A stretch of DNA of 35,555 nucleotides from Nitriliruptoraceae bacterium (GCA_007121785.1 SKJX01000110.1:1-35555), one strand, 5' to 3'; positions 9,501-19,403 are shown, numbered from the stretch's first letter. Translations and numbers: made by a program. Notes: generated by a model not told the origin, from the sequence alone.

Positions 9501-12156
9501 TCAGCCGCGGCTGCTCGAACGCCCGGTAGCGGGCCCGTCGTGCGAGGTCCCCGATCACCGGCTGCCGGGCCTGCGTCGCCACGATCAGCCGATCCAGCGT
9601 CTCGCGCAGCACCTCGGCGTCGTCGTCGGACGCCGGTGCGCCGGCGTGCAGCCGCCCTTCCAACAACCCCAGGACCACCGAGGTGGTGGTCCCCACCTGC
9701 TGCTGCGAGAGGTGGATGCGGAACAGTGCCTCCTCCAGCGCGGGCCCGCGATCGAGCGAGGTGACGCCGTAGTGGGCGAGCGCGCGTCGGAGCTTCTCCT
9801 GGAAGGACACCGGCAGCTGCTCGGCGTCGACGTCCAGCGATCGCAGGAAGGCGTGCAGGTGTTCCCGGGCGCTGTGGTCCTCGGCCCAGTCCTCGTCGTC
9901 GCCGAGCCGACGGTTGCGCGACAGCGACGCCAGGTCCGCGAACGCGCGCAACACGGCCAGCTCGGCCTGCAACGTCTCTGCGTCGTCAGGGGCGTGCCGG
10001 ACGGTCGTCAGCAGGTCGTCGACGGTGTCGTCGGGCACGTCGTAGCCGAGCACCAGCCGTCGCAGCGCGTCCAGCGCGTTGGCGGGCTGCCCGGCGAGCT
10101 GTTCGGCAGGCCGCGCCAACGCGTCGAACCGCAGCCTCGGCTGGCCGCCGGTGTCGTCGCGGGCCTCGTCCACCTCCGTGAGCGGCTCCAGCCGCAGGAC
10201 GGGGGCACCGGCGTCGAGTTGGACGTTGCGGGAGGCCACCACCTCGGCGACCGTGCCCGCGAACGGCGCGGTCAGCGGCGTCTCCATCTTCATGCTCTCG
10301 AGGACCGCCACGGTCGCGCCGGCGTCGACGACCTCGCCCGGGTCCACGGTCAGGGAGACCACCACCGACGGGCCGGGGGCACGGATCAGGCCGGCGTCGT
10401 CCTGGGACACCCGGTGCGGGATGCCGTCCACCTCGACCAGTTCGTCCGGACCCTGGCGGATCGACACGACGCGGAAGCGTTGGTCTTCGATCGTGAGCCG
10501 TCGTTCGAAGCGTCGGAGCCGCTCGACGTGGGCGAGCACCCGCTGACCGTCGTTGGCGACGAGGTAGCGGTCTGGGCCGGTGCAGGAGACCAGCAGCCGG
10601 TAGGCGTGACCACCGAAGCGCAGGTCGACGTCGCGGGGCAGGTCCGGATCGATCTGCGGCCGTCCCCGGGCGGCGGAGGCGTAGAAGCGGTCGCGGTCCA
10701 GCGCCGACTCCCGGTCGTAGGCGTCGATCGCGGCGGCGACCAGCGCGACGTCACCACGGGTGGTGAACCGCCAGCCGCCGTCAGCGGTGAGCCGGTCGAG
10801 CCAGCCGATGTCGATGTGGCCGGCGACCACGTCCGGGTGGCGGAGCACGTCGAGCAGGAACGGCCGGTTGGTGGTGCCGCCCTCCACCAGGACGGATGTC
10901 TGGGACAGCGCGCGCCGCAGTCGGGTGAGCGCCTCGTGACGGTCGGCGCCCCATGCGAGGATCTTCGCGACCATCGAGTCGTACTCCGGCGAGATGCGGT
11001 CGCCCTCGGCGATGCCGGTGTCGACGCGCACGCTGGGGCCGACGGGGAGGTCGAGCAGCTCGATGCGCCCGGAGGCCGGAGCGAACCCGCGCTCGGGATC
11101 CTCTGCGTTGAGCCGCACCTCGATCGCGTGGCCCCGCGGAGCGGGCGGGTCGCCTGCGAGGGGCTCGCCGGTGGCGACCTGCAGTTGGAGCTTCACCAGG
11201 TCGAGGCCGGTGGTCAGTTCGGTGACGGTGTGCTCGACCTGCAGCCGGGTGTTGACCTCCAGGAAGGCGAGCAGGTCCTCCTCCGGCTGGTAGAGGAACT
11301 CGACGGTCCCGGCGCCGGTGTAGCCCGCCAGTCGTGCGAGCTCCGCTGCGGCGGCCTTGAGCTCGTCCGCGCGTGCCGGCGGCAGCACCGTCGAGGCGGA
11401 CTCCTCGACGACCTTCTGGTTGCGGCGTTGCACCGAGCAGTCGCGGATCCCTGGCGCCCACACCCCGCCGTTGGCGTCAGCGATGACCTGCACCTCCACG
11501 TGCCGAGCATCGGTGACCAGCCGCTCGAGGAACACCGTCGCGTCCCCGAAGGATCTCGCCCCCTCCGCGGTCGCCCGCTCGAACGCACCGGTCAGCTCGC
11601 TCGGGTCGTCGACGCGGCGGATGCCACGCCCGCCGCCGCCCGCCGCCGCCTTGACCATCAGCGGGAAGCCGATGTGCTCGGCCTGCTCGCGTGCCTCGTC
11701 GACGTCGGCGACCGCGCCGCCGCTCCACGGTGCGACCGGGACGCCGGCCCGCTCGGCGAGCTGCTTCGCGCCGATCTTGTCCCCCAGGGCCCGCATCACC
11801 TCGCCGGACGGGCCCACGAAGGTCACGCCGATCCGCTGGCAGAGGTCGGCGAACCCCGGGGACTCCGCGACGAACCCCCAACCGACCCAGGCGGCGTCGG
11901 CGCCACTGCGCAGCAGGGCGTGCTCGAGCTCCTCCAGGTCCAGGTAGGGGCTGGTCGCCCCGGGTGGCTCGCCCGGTCCCGGCCCGATGCGCACGGCCTC
12001 GTCCGCCTCCCGGACGAACATCGCGTCGCGCTCGGCGTAGGTGTGGAGCGCGACGGCCAGCGGGCGGTCGCCGTGCTCCTCACGTAGCTCGCGGGCCGCA
12101 TGGATGAGCCGCATCGCCGGCTCGCCACGGTTGACGATCGCGATCCGCTGGAACAC
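6565..12156 (-). CDS. Single-chain biotin-dependent acyl-CoA carboxylase (BC-BCCP-CT)
   Basis: An 1863-residue carboxylase joining three activities that most bacteria place on separate subunits. Biotin carboxylase occupies about residues 1-460 (NRGEPAMR at the start, ATP-grasp glycine loop GGGGRGIRR near 170, catalytic NTRLQVEH near 304). The biotin carrier domain is centred on ESMKME with biotinyl Lys623. About 600 residues of central region follow, then a carboxyltransferase with two crotonase halves (SSGARIAMDSG near 1405; GFDGSPES near 1685; RYHGGAFVVFS near 1722). The order and length resemble eukaryotic acetyl-CoA carboxylase; similar fused proteins are annotated in mycobacteria. It should carboxylate an acyl-CoA to a malonyl-type product, but the substrate cannot be read. 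The GTG at 12156 has AGGAGG upstream. Confidence 0.93.
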   Translation of the reverse strand: MFQRIAIVNRGEPAMRLIHAARELREEHGDRPLAVALHTYAERDAMFVREADEAVRIGPGPGEPPGATSPYLDLEELEHALLRSGADAAWVGWGFVAESPGFADLCQRIGVTFVGPSGEVMRALGDKIGAKQLAERAGVPVAPWSGGAVADVDEAREQAEHIGFPLMVKAAAGGGGRGIRRVDDPSELTGAFERATAEGARSFGDATVFLERLVTDARHVEVQVIADANGGVWAPGIRDCSVQRRNQKVVEESASTVLPPARADELKAAAAELARLAGYTGAGTVEFLYQPEEDLLAFLEVNTRLQVEHTVTELTTGLDLVKLQLQVATGEPLAGDPPAPRGHAIEVRLNAEDPERGFAPASGRIELLDLPVGPSVRVDTGIAEGDRISPEYDSMVAKILAWGADRHEALTRLRRALSQTSVLVEGGTTNRPFLLDVLRHPDVVAGHIDIGWLDRLTADGGWRFTTRGDVALVAAAIDAYDRESALDRDRFYASAARGRPQIDPDLPRDVDLRFGGHAYRLLVSCTGPDRYLVANDGQRVLAHVERLRRFERRLTIEDQRFRVVSIRQGPDELVEVDGIPHRVSQDDAGLIRAPGPSVVVSLTVDPGEVVDAGATVAVLESMKMETPLTAPFAGTVAEVVASRNVQLDAGAPVLRLEPLTEVDEARDDTGGQPRLRFDALARPAEQLAGQPANALDALRRLVLGYDVPDDTVDDLLTTVRHAPDDAETLQAELAVLRAFADLASLSRNRRLGDDEDWAEDHSAREHLHAFLRSLDVDAEQLPVSFQEKLRRALAHYGVTSLDRGPALEEALFRIHLSQQQVGTTTSVVLGLLEGRLHAGAPASDDDAEVLRETLDRLIVATQARQPVIGDLARRARYRAFEQPRLKRQRDAVYTEVRNHLQALSDDPDRPDRDERMAALVAAPEPLLGLLEDPVVAGGRLAPMLELLTRRYYRTRELASVRSLQADGREAVVADFIDPRGQGRVVAVSATAEDLTDALGTAGELSRDVSPDAGAGAVADVYITWSDAPADLDLLSAGLEADLDAAQLPCPLRRVTLSVTVAPGDDADAPERPSVEHLTFRRGPDGFRERRHLRGIHPLVAGRLDLWRYENFELTRLPTGDDGVYLFRAVAREHPDDERLFALAEVRDLTPDRDADGRVVSLPELEQVLATCLDDLRAARAALPPEQQPEWNRVVLNVWPVVEIPIAELEPVVRALAPTTEGLGLEQVAVQAELAQPGGEPREVIVRMSRPPGQGFTMRVGEPPGEPLQPFDATTQKVMRARRRGSVYPYELVPLITRAGDDPRSDGALPGFQELDLEPDEVAAAGPDDEVPLREVTRPPGGNTAGLVVGLVTTHTTRYPEGMTRVAILGDPTKGLGSIAEAESRRILAALTLAHERQLPVEWFAVSSGARIAMDSGTENMDWIGRVLRRIIEFTQDGGQINVVVAGINVGAQPYWNAEATMLMHTRGTLIMTPDSAMVLTGKQALDYSGGVSAEDNFGIGGYDRVMGPNGQAQHWAPDLASACDLLFAHYEHSYVAPGERFPRRAHTDDPTDRDVRDAPHQVEGIGFTRVGDIFSDATNAGRKKPFDVRTVMRAVADRDHDLLERWRDWADAEMAIVTDARLAGHAVTLLGVESRPLARRGPVPADGPDQWTAGTLFPQASRKLARGLNAASGIRPAVVLANLSGFDGSPESLRRWQLEYGAEIGRAVVNFDGPIVFCVISRYHGGAFVVFSTTLNDHLEVAAVEGSHASVIGGPPAAAVVFAGDVNARTDRDPRVVEQRERVATASAGEVASARAELERIREQVRSENLGEVAAEFDTVHSIERAAEVGSVDHIVPAAELRPYLVDALERGMRRLRAGDGER

Positions 12157-12216
12157 CGGTGCCTCCTGGAGCCGCCTCGGGACGTGAAGTGGAGGCGGTG
12201 CGCACGGTTCGATGCT

Positions 12217-12240
12217 AGACCTGACACCCGCGTCAGGTCT
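12217..12240. promoter_or_regulatory. Perfect palindromic operator between carboxylase and acyltransferase
   Basis: AGACCTGAC (12217-12225) and GTCAGGTCT (12232-12240) are exact inverted repeats around ACCCGC. The site lies between the divergent carboxylase (start 12156) and acyltransferase (start 12296) genes, so a bound repressor could control both. The arm length and short spacer suit a TetR- or GntR-type dimer. The nearest candidate is the TetR at 5619-6293, but that link is inference. Confidence 0.65.
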
Positions 12241-12295
12241 GCTGGGCGTCCGTCCGACCGCGCACCGCTCACACCGCGTCGAAGAGGATCCGTCC

Positions 12296-13738
12296 ATGGC
12301 GACCGCCAGGCTCACCGCGAGCGAGATCGACGCCGCGACACCCGCGGAGCGCAACCGCTACGCCGACGCGCTGCGGCTGGTGGCCATCCTCATCGTCGTC
12401 TACGGGCACTGGCTGCTGGCGGTCATCACCGTGCAGGACGGCCAACTCGAGGCGGTCAACCTGCTGACCGTCGCCGACTGGACCCACTGGCTGACATGGA
12501 TCTTCCAGGTGATGCCGCTGTTCTTCTTCGTCGGTGGTTACGCGAACGCGGCGGCCTACCGCTCGGCCCGGGCGAAGGGTGTGTCGTGGGCTGACTGGGT
12601 CCGGGGCCGTGCGCGACGGTTGTTGCGACCGGTGCTGCCGGTGGTCGTGCTGTGGATCCCCGTCGGGGGCATGCTGGCGTTGCTGGGTGTCGACAGCGAC
12701 CTGCTCCAGTTCGCGACGCAGGTCGCGATCGTGCCGGTGTGGTTCCTGGCCGCCTACCTGGTGGTCTGCACGGCGGTCCCGCTGACCTACGAGGCGCACG
12801 AGCGCTCCCGCTGGGGGACGCTGCTCGGCTTCGTCCTGCTGGCGGTCGTCGTCGACCGGCTCCACCTGGCAGGGGTTCCGGCGATCGGGTGGAGCAACTT
12901 CCTGTGGATCTGGGGGGCGATCCACCAGGTCGGCTACCTCTGGCACGACCAGGACCGCCTGACCGGCAGCGCCGGTGCGCCGCCCGCCCCTGCCCGAAAC
13001 GTGCCCGTGCTGCTGCCGCGGACCACCGGTGGCGCGCTGGGCTTGACCGCCGTCGGCTACGGGACGTTGCTGTTGCTGACGATGGTCGGTGACTACCCGG
13101 TGTCCATGGTGGGGGTCGACGGTGCGACCCGGAGCAACAACTCGCCGCCGTCGATCGCGTTGCTGGCGTTCGGTGCCGGCCAGATCGGCATCGCGCTCGC
13201 GCTGCGTGGTCCCGCGACCCGGGTGCTGGCCCGCCCGAAGGTGTGGGGGACGGTCGTGATGATGGGGTCGTTGACGATGACCGTCTACCTGTGGCACATG
13301 ACGGCCATGATCGCCGTCGCCGCGGCGCTGATCCCGACCGGGGTCTGGCCACCCCGCGAGACGGTCGACGCGGCCTGGTGGTGGACGCGGCCGCTGTGGT
13401 GGCTCGTCTGCACGGTCGCCCTGGTGCTGATCGTGCCGGTGTTCGGCCGGTTCGAGCGGGCCGGCTCGCCACGCAGCCGCCCGTCGGCGGTCCGTGCCGG
13501 TGCGGGAGCGGTCCTGGCGACCGCCGGGCTCGGCCTGTTGGTGTTCGGCGGGCTGCACGTGCCCGGGACCGCCACCGGGGTGCCGTGGATCCCGCTGGGC
13601 ATGCTGGCGCTCGGGCTCGGCTGGCTCGGCGTGCTGCGCAAGCCGACCAAGCCGGACCACGTGCCGCCGCCCGGCGGTGCGGCCGAACCGGACGAGGCGG
13701 CGCCGATGGACGACTCCGGGGAGCTCGCCGGGCGCTGA
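12296..13738 (+). CDS. Membrane acyltransferase, acyltransferase-3 family
   Basis: A polytopic membrane protein of the acyltransferase-3 (OafA/NodX-like) family, which moves acyl groups onto extracytoplasmic sugars or lipids. The N-terminal signature is R-x-x-DALRLVAILIVVYGHWLL (residues about 21-42), where the His of YGHW is the expected catalytic residue. About ten hydrophobic segments follow, including FFFVGGYANAAA and VMMGSLTMTVYLWHMTAM. It has 480 residues from the ATG at 12296, preceded by AGAGGA. An upstream in-frame ATG at 12212 would cut into the palindromic operator. It is 54 bp ahead of the ABC ATPase gene and may be cotranscribed. The acceptor is unknown. Confidence 0.85.
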   Translation: MATARLTASEIDAATPAERNRYADALRLVAILIVVYGHWLLAVITVQDGQLEAVNLLTVADWTHWLTWIFQVMPLFFFVGGYANAAAYRSARAKGVSWADWVRGRARRLLRPVLPVVVLWIPVGGMLALLGVDSDLLQFATQVAIVPVWFLAAYLVVCTAVPLTYEAHERSRWGTLLGFVLLAVVVDRLHLAGVPAIGWSNFLWIWGAIHQVGYLWHDQDRLTGSAGAPPAPARNVPVLLPRTTGGALGLTAVGYGTLLLLTMVGDYPVSMVGVDGATRSNNSPPSIALLAFGAGQIGIALALRGPATRVLARPKVWGTVVMMGSLTMTVYLWHMTAMIAVAAALIPTGVWPPRETVDAAWWWTRPLWWLVCTVALVLIVPVFGRFERAGSPRSRPSAVRAGAGAVLATAGLGLLVFGGLHVPGTATGVPWIPLGMLALGLGWLGVLRKPTKPDHVPPPGGAAEPDEAAPMDDSGELAGR

Positions 13739-13792
13739 CCTCCGCCAGCTCGGACGGCTACGGTCCTGCGCCGCCGCCCGGGGGGTCGACAC

Positions 13793-14616
<824 letters not shown>

Positions 14617-14641
<25 letters not shown>

Positions 14642-16200
14642 AGCTCCGCCTGGTCGGCAACCGCCTCCACCAGGGGACGCAGCCGGCCATCGGGTTCGTC
14701 ATGGCCGTGCTCGGCGGCCTGCTCGCGGCCGCCGTCGGGTTCAGCGCGCTCAACGCGACGGTGGACGGCAACCCCGACGTCGTCGTGCTGGTGCTGGCGC
14801 TCCTGTGGCTGGGGTGGATCCTGGTGCCCGCGCTCACCTTCACCGCGGACGAGACCCTCGATCCACGCCGGTTCCAGCTCCTGCCGCTGCGGCACCGGCA
14901 GCTGGTCGTCGGGCTGCTGGCGGCCGGCGCGGTCGGGGTCGGCGGCATCGCCACGCTGGCCGCCGTCTCGGGCGCCGCCGTGGGTGCCGGGAGGGCGTCC
15001 GGTCAGCTCATCGCCGGGCTGGTCGCGCTGATGGTGGTCGTCCTGCTCGCCATCACCTGCATCGCCTGGTCCCGCGCGGTGCTGACCCTGCTCGCCGACG
15101 TGCTCGGAACACGTCGCGGCCGCGAGATCGGTGCCGCGCTCGGGGTCGCGTTGCTGATCGGGCTGTGGCTCACCCCGCAGCTGCTGTTCGGCGGCTCGCC
15201 GATCATCGACGGCCCCGACATCGACCTGGCCGGACCGGCGGAGCTGGCCCGGTGGTCGCCCGGTGGGCTCGGCGCCGTCGGGGTGCTGGCCGCGGCCGAC
15301 GGACGGCTGCTGCTCGCGTTCGCGGCCGCAGGTGGCCTGCTCGTGTCCTCCGTCCTCGCGTTGGCGCTCTGGACGTTCGCCCTCGGGCGGTTGGATCGTC
15401 GAGCGCCCGCCCGCTCCACCTCTCGGCGGGCCAGCGCCCTCTACCCGCCGTGGCTGGCCTGGCTGCCGCGGTCGCGGACCACGGCGGTGTCGGTGCGGTT
15501 CCTGCGCAGCCTGGTCCGCGATCCGCGGGTCCGCAGCCAGGCGCTGGGCCAGCTGTTCCTCGTGGTGCCGATGGTCGCGATCGCGGGGCCTGCCGGGGTG
15601 TTCGTGGACGAGTACGCGCCGCTGATGGCCGCCGGGCTCGCGTTCCCGTTCGGGCTGATGGCCTCGAACCAGTTCGCCCTCGACGGACCGGCGCTGTGGG
15701 TCCATGAGGTAACTGGCGCCGACGGTCGTGCGGACATGCGAGGACGTGACCTCGCCGTGGTCCTGCTCGCGACGCCGGTGATCATGGTGGCGGCGGTGGC
15801 GCTCGCCGCCGTGTCCGGCGGCTGGTCGATGTTGCCGGCGGCGCTGTTGTTGGCGGCAGGGGTCCTGGTCCTGGTGCTCGGCGCCAGCAACCTCGCGTCC
15901 GTCCTGCTGCCCGTGCCCGTCCCCGAGCGGGGCGACAACCTGTTCGGCACCTCGGCGACCGGCCAGGGCTGCATCAACACCGCCCTGCTGTTGGTCGTCT
16001 ACGCCGTCGTCGCCGCGTTGATCACGCCGATGATCGTGCCCGTCGTGCTGGTCGAGCCGATCGGGTGGCGGACGTTCGCCGCCGTGCTCGGGCTCGGCTA
16101 CGCGGTGCTCGGTGGGTGGCTGTTCACCCGCGGGGCGGCTTCCTACCTGCGCACGCGCGGCCCCGACCTGCTGGAGGTCATCGACTGGCGCCGGGGCTGA
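14617..16200 (+). CDS. ABC transporter permease, large ABC-2-like
   Basis: A 527-residue integral membrane protein with many hydrophobic segments along its whole length (for example VLVLALLWLGWILVPALTF and AVALAAVSGGWSM). It is larger than the usual six-helix ABC-2 permease and resembles the long permeases of about 500 residues paired with one ATPase in actinobacteria. It carries an N-terminal amphipathic stretch MARLLVRLKLRLVGNRLHQG. The GTG at 14617 lies inside the end of the ATPase gene, with GAGAAGGAG upstream. It forms a transporter with the preceding protein. The cargo is unknown. Confidence 0.85.
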
Positions 16201-16231
16201 GGCGCCTCCGTCGGGCTGGGTCGCTCCCGTC

Positions 16232-16257
16232 GAGCTGGCCAGCTCCCATCGCGATGG
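16232..16257. repeat. Two abutting perfect palindromes between convergent genes
   Basis: GAGCTGGCCAGCTC (16232-16245) and CCATCGCGATGG (16246-16257) are each perfect palindromes and touch end to end, in the 62-bp gap between the stop codons of the permease and the PLP enzyme. They could form paired hairpins in either transcript and serve as a bidirectional terminator; no T-run is present. Confidence 0.4.
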
Positions 16258-16262
16258 CCGGC

Positions 16263-17366
16263 TCAGGCGTGGACGTGGCCGACCAGCGCCTCCGCGGCGC
16301 GGTCCACCTCCTCCTCGGTGGTGGACACGTGGAACGCGAGCCGCAGCCGCCCCGCCCGCGTCGCGGCCGCGATCCGGGCCCGCTCGAGCCGAGCCGGCAC
16401 CTCGTCGTCGGCGAGCATCGCCACGATCGCGGAGTCGCTCACCGGCAACCCGACCGCCTCCTGGAACCGTCGGGCCAACCCGACCGCGTGGGCGTGGAGC
16501 GCGTCTGTCCCGACCTCCAACAGCAGCTCGAGCGACGGCGCCTGCCCGACCCAGGCGTGCCAGGCCGGGGAGATGTCGAACCGTCGCGCGTCGTGTGCCA
16601 GCCGCAGCGGCGTGCCGTACACGCTGGTCCAGCGATCCTCCCCGGCGTACCAGCCGGCGGCGACCGGCAGCAGGTCCTCGACCAGCTCCGGACGCACCGT
16701 GAAGAACGCCGTTCCCCGGGGGGCCAGCAGCCACTTGTAGCCGCCGCCGGTGGTGTAGTCGAAGCGGCTGGCGTCCAACGGGAACCAGCCGGTGGACTGG
16801 GTGGTGTCCAGCAGGATCCGCGTGTCGGTGCCGTCGGTCACCTCCAGCAGACCGTCGAGGTCGGCGGTCCGGCCGTCGGCGGACTGCACGGACGACACCG
16901 CCACCAGGGAGGTGTCCGCGGTGACCGCGTCGGCCAGTCGGTCGAGCGGGACCTCGCGTACCCGGACGCTGCGGCGCTCCTGCGCGTGGAACGGGAACAG
17001 CACGCTGGTGAAGTCGCCTTCGGCGGTGAGCACCTCGCTGCCGGGCGGCAGCGAGGTGGCGACCAGCCCGACGAAGCTGGACACCTGCGCGCCGACGGCG
17101 ACCCAGGAGGGGTCCACGCCGACCAGCCGGGCGTAGCGGTGTCGGGAGTCCGCGACGGCGTCGTCGAACCCCAGCGCGTCGCTGCAGCCGGACGCGAACC
17201 GTGCGAGCTCGTCCTCCAGGGCGGCAACCGTCCGGCGAGGCGGCAGTGCCATGGTGGCGGTGTCGAGGTAGATGCGCTCGCGTGCGAACTCCGAGCGGAC
17301 CGCCTCGGGGATCAGGGGTGCGTCGCGAGGGCCGGTGGGGACCGTCGGCTCGTGCGCGCGTGCCAC
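16263..17366 (-). CDS. Aminotransferase class V (PLP-dependent) protein
   Basis: A fold-type I PLP enzyme of the class V group (cysteine desulfurase/kynureninase/isopenicillin-N epimerase-like). The start of the fold is IYLDTATMALPPRRTV. The PLP-binding Asp is in RILLDTTQSTGWFPLD. The Schiff-base Lys is Lys211 in TTGGGYKWLLAPRG. A conserved-looking region around RRFDISPAWHAW follows. The active-site Cys loop of cysteine desulfurases is not evident, so sulfur transfer is unlikely. It has 367 residues from the GTG at 17366, preceded by AAGGGGGCGAG. It converges with the ABC permease gene. The substrate is not known. Confidence 0.85.
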   Translation of the reverse strand: MARAHEPTVPTGPRDAPLIPEAVRSEFARERIYLDTATMALPPRRTVAALEDELARFASGCSDALGFDDAVADSRHRYARLVGVDPSWVAVGAQVSSFVGLVATSLPPGSEVLTAEGDFTSVLFPFHAQERRSVRVREVPLDRLADAVTADTSLVAVSSVQSADGRTADLDGLLEVTDGTDTRILLDTTQSTGWFPLDASRFDYTTGGGYKWLLAPRGTAFFTVRPELVEDLLPVAAGWYAGEDRWTSVYGTPLRLAHDARRFDISPAWHAWVGQAPSLELLLEVGTDALHAHAVGLARRFQEAVGLPVSDSAIVAMLADDEVPARLERARIAAATRAGRLRLAFHVSTTEEEVDRAAEALVGHVHA

Positions 17367-17548
17367 CTCGCCCCCTTGGTCCGAGCCGCGGCGGTGCGGC
17401 TGACGCTGCCAGCGTCGCGAGCGGACGCTAGCAGCGGCCCCGTCGCCACTCGATGGTCGCCCGACCAACCGCCGACCGGACGGCGGCAGGGACGACCGGT
17501 GGGCGACCACGCCCTCAAGCGTGCGCCGTCACGGTCGACGTTGAGGCC

Positions 17549-19330
17549 ATGCGGCAGCGCGCTTGGATCGTCCTCGCGGGGCTCGGCGCCCTCACTGGCG
17601 CCGGGTTCCTCGTCGTGGACACGCCCCTTCTGCGGGAGCTGATCTGGATCGGGGTGCTGCTGGCGTCGTGTGCCGGGGTGGTGCTGGGGGTGCGGTGGCA
17701 CCGCCCTTCGACCCGGTACCCGTGGTGGTTGCTGCTGGCGGCGTTGGCGTTGCTGCTGCTCGCCAACGTGCTGAACTTCCCGGCGTGGGCGCACGACGCG
17801 ACGCAGGCGGCCGCCGACCAGATCTCGCTGCTGGCGTTCCCCCTGATCGGTGTCGGTGCCCTGGCGCTGACCCGGTTGCAGGTGCCCGGCGGTGACCGCG
17901 AGAGCGCCATCGACGGCACGATCGTCATGATCGCGGTGGCGACGGTCCTGGCCGGCACCGTCTTCCGACCGGAGGACCTCCCCGACGAGGTGTCCTGGGC
18001 CGGCCAGTTACTCAACACCGCGGTCGCGCCTCTGATGATGGCCGCGGTCACCGCGGCGACCTTCCGGCTGTTGCTCGTCGGCAGTCGGCGGATCGCCGCC
18101 TCATGGCTGCTGGTCCTGGCGGCCGCCGCCGCGATGGGCGGCAACCTGGCCCGCGCCGTGCTGCTCTCCAACGGCGTCTACGAACGGGGGACCTGGTCGG
18201 ACCTGTTCATCCTGGCCTCCTACGTCCTTGTGGGCCTGGCGACGCTCCATCCGTCGTCACCGTCGCTGGCCGAGCCGGCGGACGCGCACCACCGGCGGCT
18301 CACCAGCGCACGGCTGATCGTGCTGGGGGCGTCCATGATCGCGGCACCGGCGACGCTGGCGATCCGCGATACCGGGGACGGACGCTCGCTCCCGGTCATC
18401 GCCTCCGTGGGGTTGAGCCTGCTCGTGCTCTGGCGGCTCAGCCGGTTGGTCGTCGACCGCGAAGCGGCCCGCGAGGCCCTCCATCAGCGGGCGGAGCGCC
18501 AGGAGGCGCTGGCCCAGCTCGGGCTGCAAGCCATCGACGAACCCGACGTCGACCATCTCATCGAGGTGGCGACGATCCGGACCCGGGATCTGTTGGGCCT
18601 GCGGACCTGCCGGATCGGGGGCGCACCCGACGATCCACCCGAGCACGCGATCGTTCTGACCGTCGCCGATGACACCGTCCTGTTGGCCGAACGCGACGAG
18701 CCGTGGAACGACGAGGACCTGGCCTTCCTCCAGGCGGTCGTCAACGTCCTCACCGGCGCGCTCGAGCGGCAGGCGACGCACGAGCTGATGCGGTACCGCG
18801 CCGTCCACGACGCCCTGACGGGGCTCCCCAACCGGTCGTTGATCATCGACCGGCTCGAGCACGCCCTCGCTCGGCAGCGACGCACCGGCTCCCGCGTCGC
18901 TGTGATGTTCATCGACCTGGACGGCTTCAAGCAGGTCAACGACCTCCACGGCCACCAGGCCGGCGACGACCTGCTCCTGGCGGTCGCCGAGCGGCTCGGT
19001 GAGTGCGTCCGCGGCAGCGACACGCTCGGTCGCCTGGCCGGTGACGAGTTCGTCGTGATCTGCGAGGACGCCCCCACCGACGAGGTGCTGCGGATCGCCG
19101 ATCGACTCACCACCTCGCTGTCCCAGCCGTTCACGCTCGGCGACGCGTCGGTCCAGGTGGGTGCGAGCGTCGGGGTGGTCGAATCGGACGGGTCCACGAC
19201 CGACCCCGAGCAGCTGCTCGCGAAGGCGGATGCGGCGATGTACGCCGCCAAGGCGATCCCAGGCAGCGCCGTCGCCACCGACGACGAGGTGATGGACGCC
19301 GACCGGGTCGTCCGAGTCAGCATGTCGTAG
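17549..19330 (+). CDS. Membrane-bound GAF-GGDEF diguanylate cyclase
   Basis: Makes cyclic-di-GMP from two GTP. About eight hydrophobic segments fill residues 1-300. A GAF-like region follows at about 315-420 (starting at EALAQLGLQAIDEP), then a GGDEF domain at about 425-575 (HDALTGLPNR, MFIDLDGFKQVND). The catalytic loop is AGDEF at residues 497-501, a variant found in active cyclases. An RxxD product-inhibition site, RGSD (488-491), sits five residues before it, so feedback control is expected. There is no EAL domain. The ATG at 17549 is the first good start after the divergent PLP gene. It has 593 residues and ends in TAG, unlike most genes here. Confidence 0.9.
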   Translation: MRQRAWIVLAGLGALTGAGFLVVDTPLLRELIWIGVLLASCAGVVLGVRWHRPSTRYPWWLLLAALALLLLANVLNFPAWAHDATQAAADQISLLAFPLIGVGALALTRLQVPGGDRESAIDGTIVMIAVATVLAGTVFRPEDLPDEVSWAGQLLNTAVAPLMMAAVTAATFRLLLVGSRRIAASWLLVLAAAAAMGGNLARAVLLSNGVYERGTWSDLFILASYVLVGLATLHPSSPSLAEPADAHHRRLTSARLIVLGASMIAAPATLAIRDTGDGRSLPVIASVGLSLLVLWRLSRLVVDREAAREALHQRAERQEALAQLGLQAIDEPDVDHLIEVATIRTRDLLGLRTCRIGGAPDDPPEHAIVLTVADDTVLLAERDEPWNDEDLAFLQAVVNVLTGALERQATHELMRYRAVHDALTGLPNRSLIIDRLEHALARQRRTGSRVAVMFIDLDGFKQVNDLHGHQAGDDLLLAVAERLGECVRGSDTLGRLAGDEFVVICEDAPTDEVLRIADRLTTSLSQPFTLGDASVQVGASVGVVESDGSTTDPEQLLAKADAAMYAAKAIPGSAVATDDEVMDADRVVRVSMS

Positions 19331-19338
19331 GTGGAGTA

Positions 19339-19370
19339 TCGGGTCGTGGATCGCGACGCGCTGGACCCGA
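19339..19370. terminator. Possible bidirectional terminator between convergent genes
   Basis: TCGGGTC (19339-19345) pairs with GACCCGA (19364-19370) across an 18-base loop that can itself pair in part (GTCG with CGAC). It lies between the convergent diguanylate cyclase and TetR stop codons. No T-run. Confidence 0.3.
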
Positions 19371-19403
19371 CCTCGTCGCTGTGACCGCGCCCCGACGAGC
19401 CGC

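Noticed and set aside
9460-12087. An 875-codon open frame on the plus strand opposite the carboxylase
   Set aside because: It is the antisense of well-supported BC and BCCP domains, has a low-complexity composition rich in Arg, Gly, Val and Asp, and shows no domain. High GC makes such frames common.
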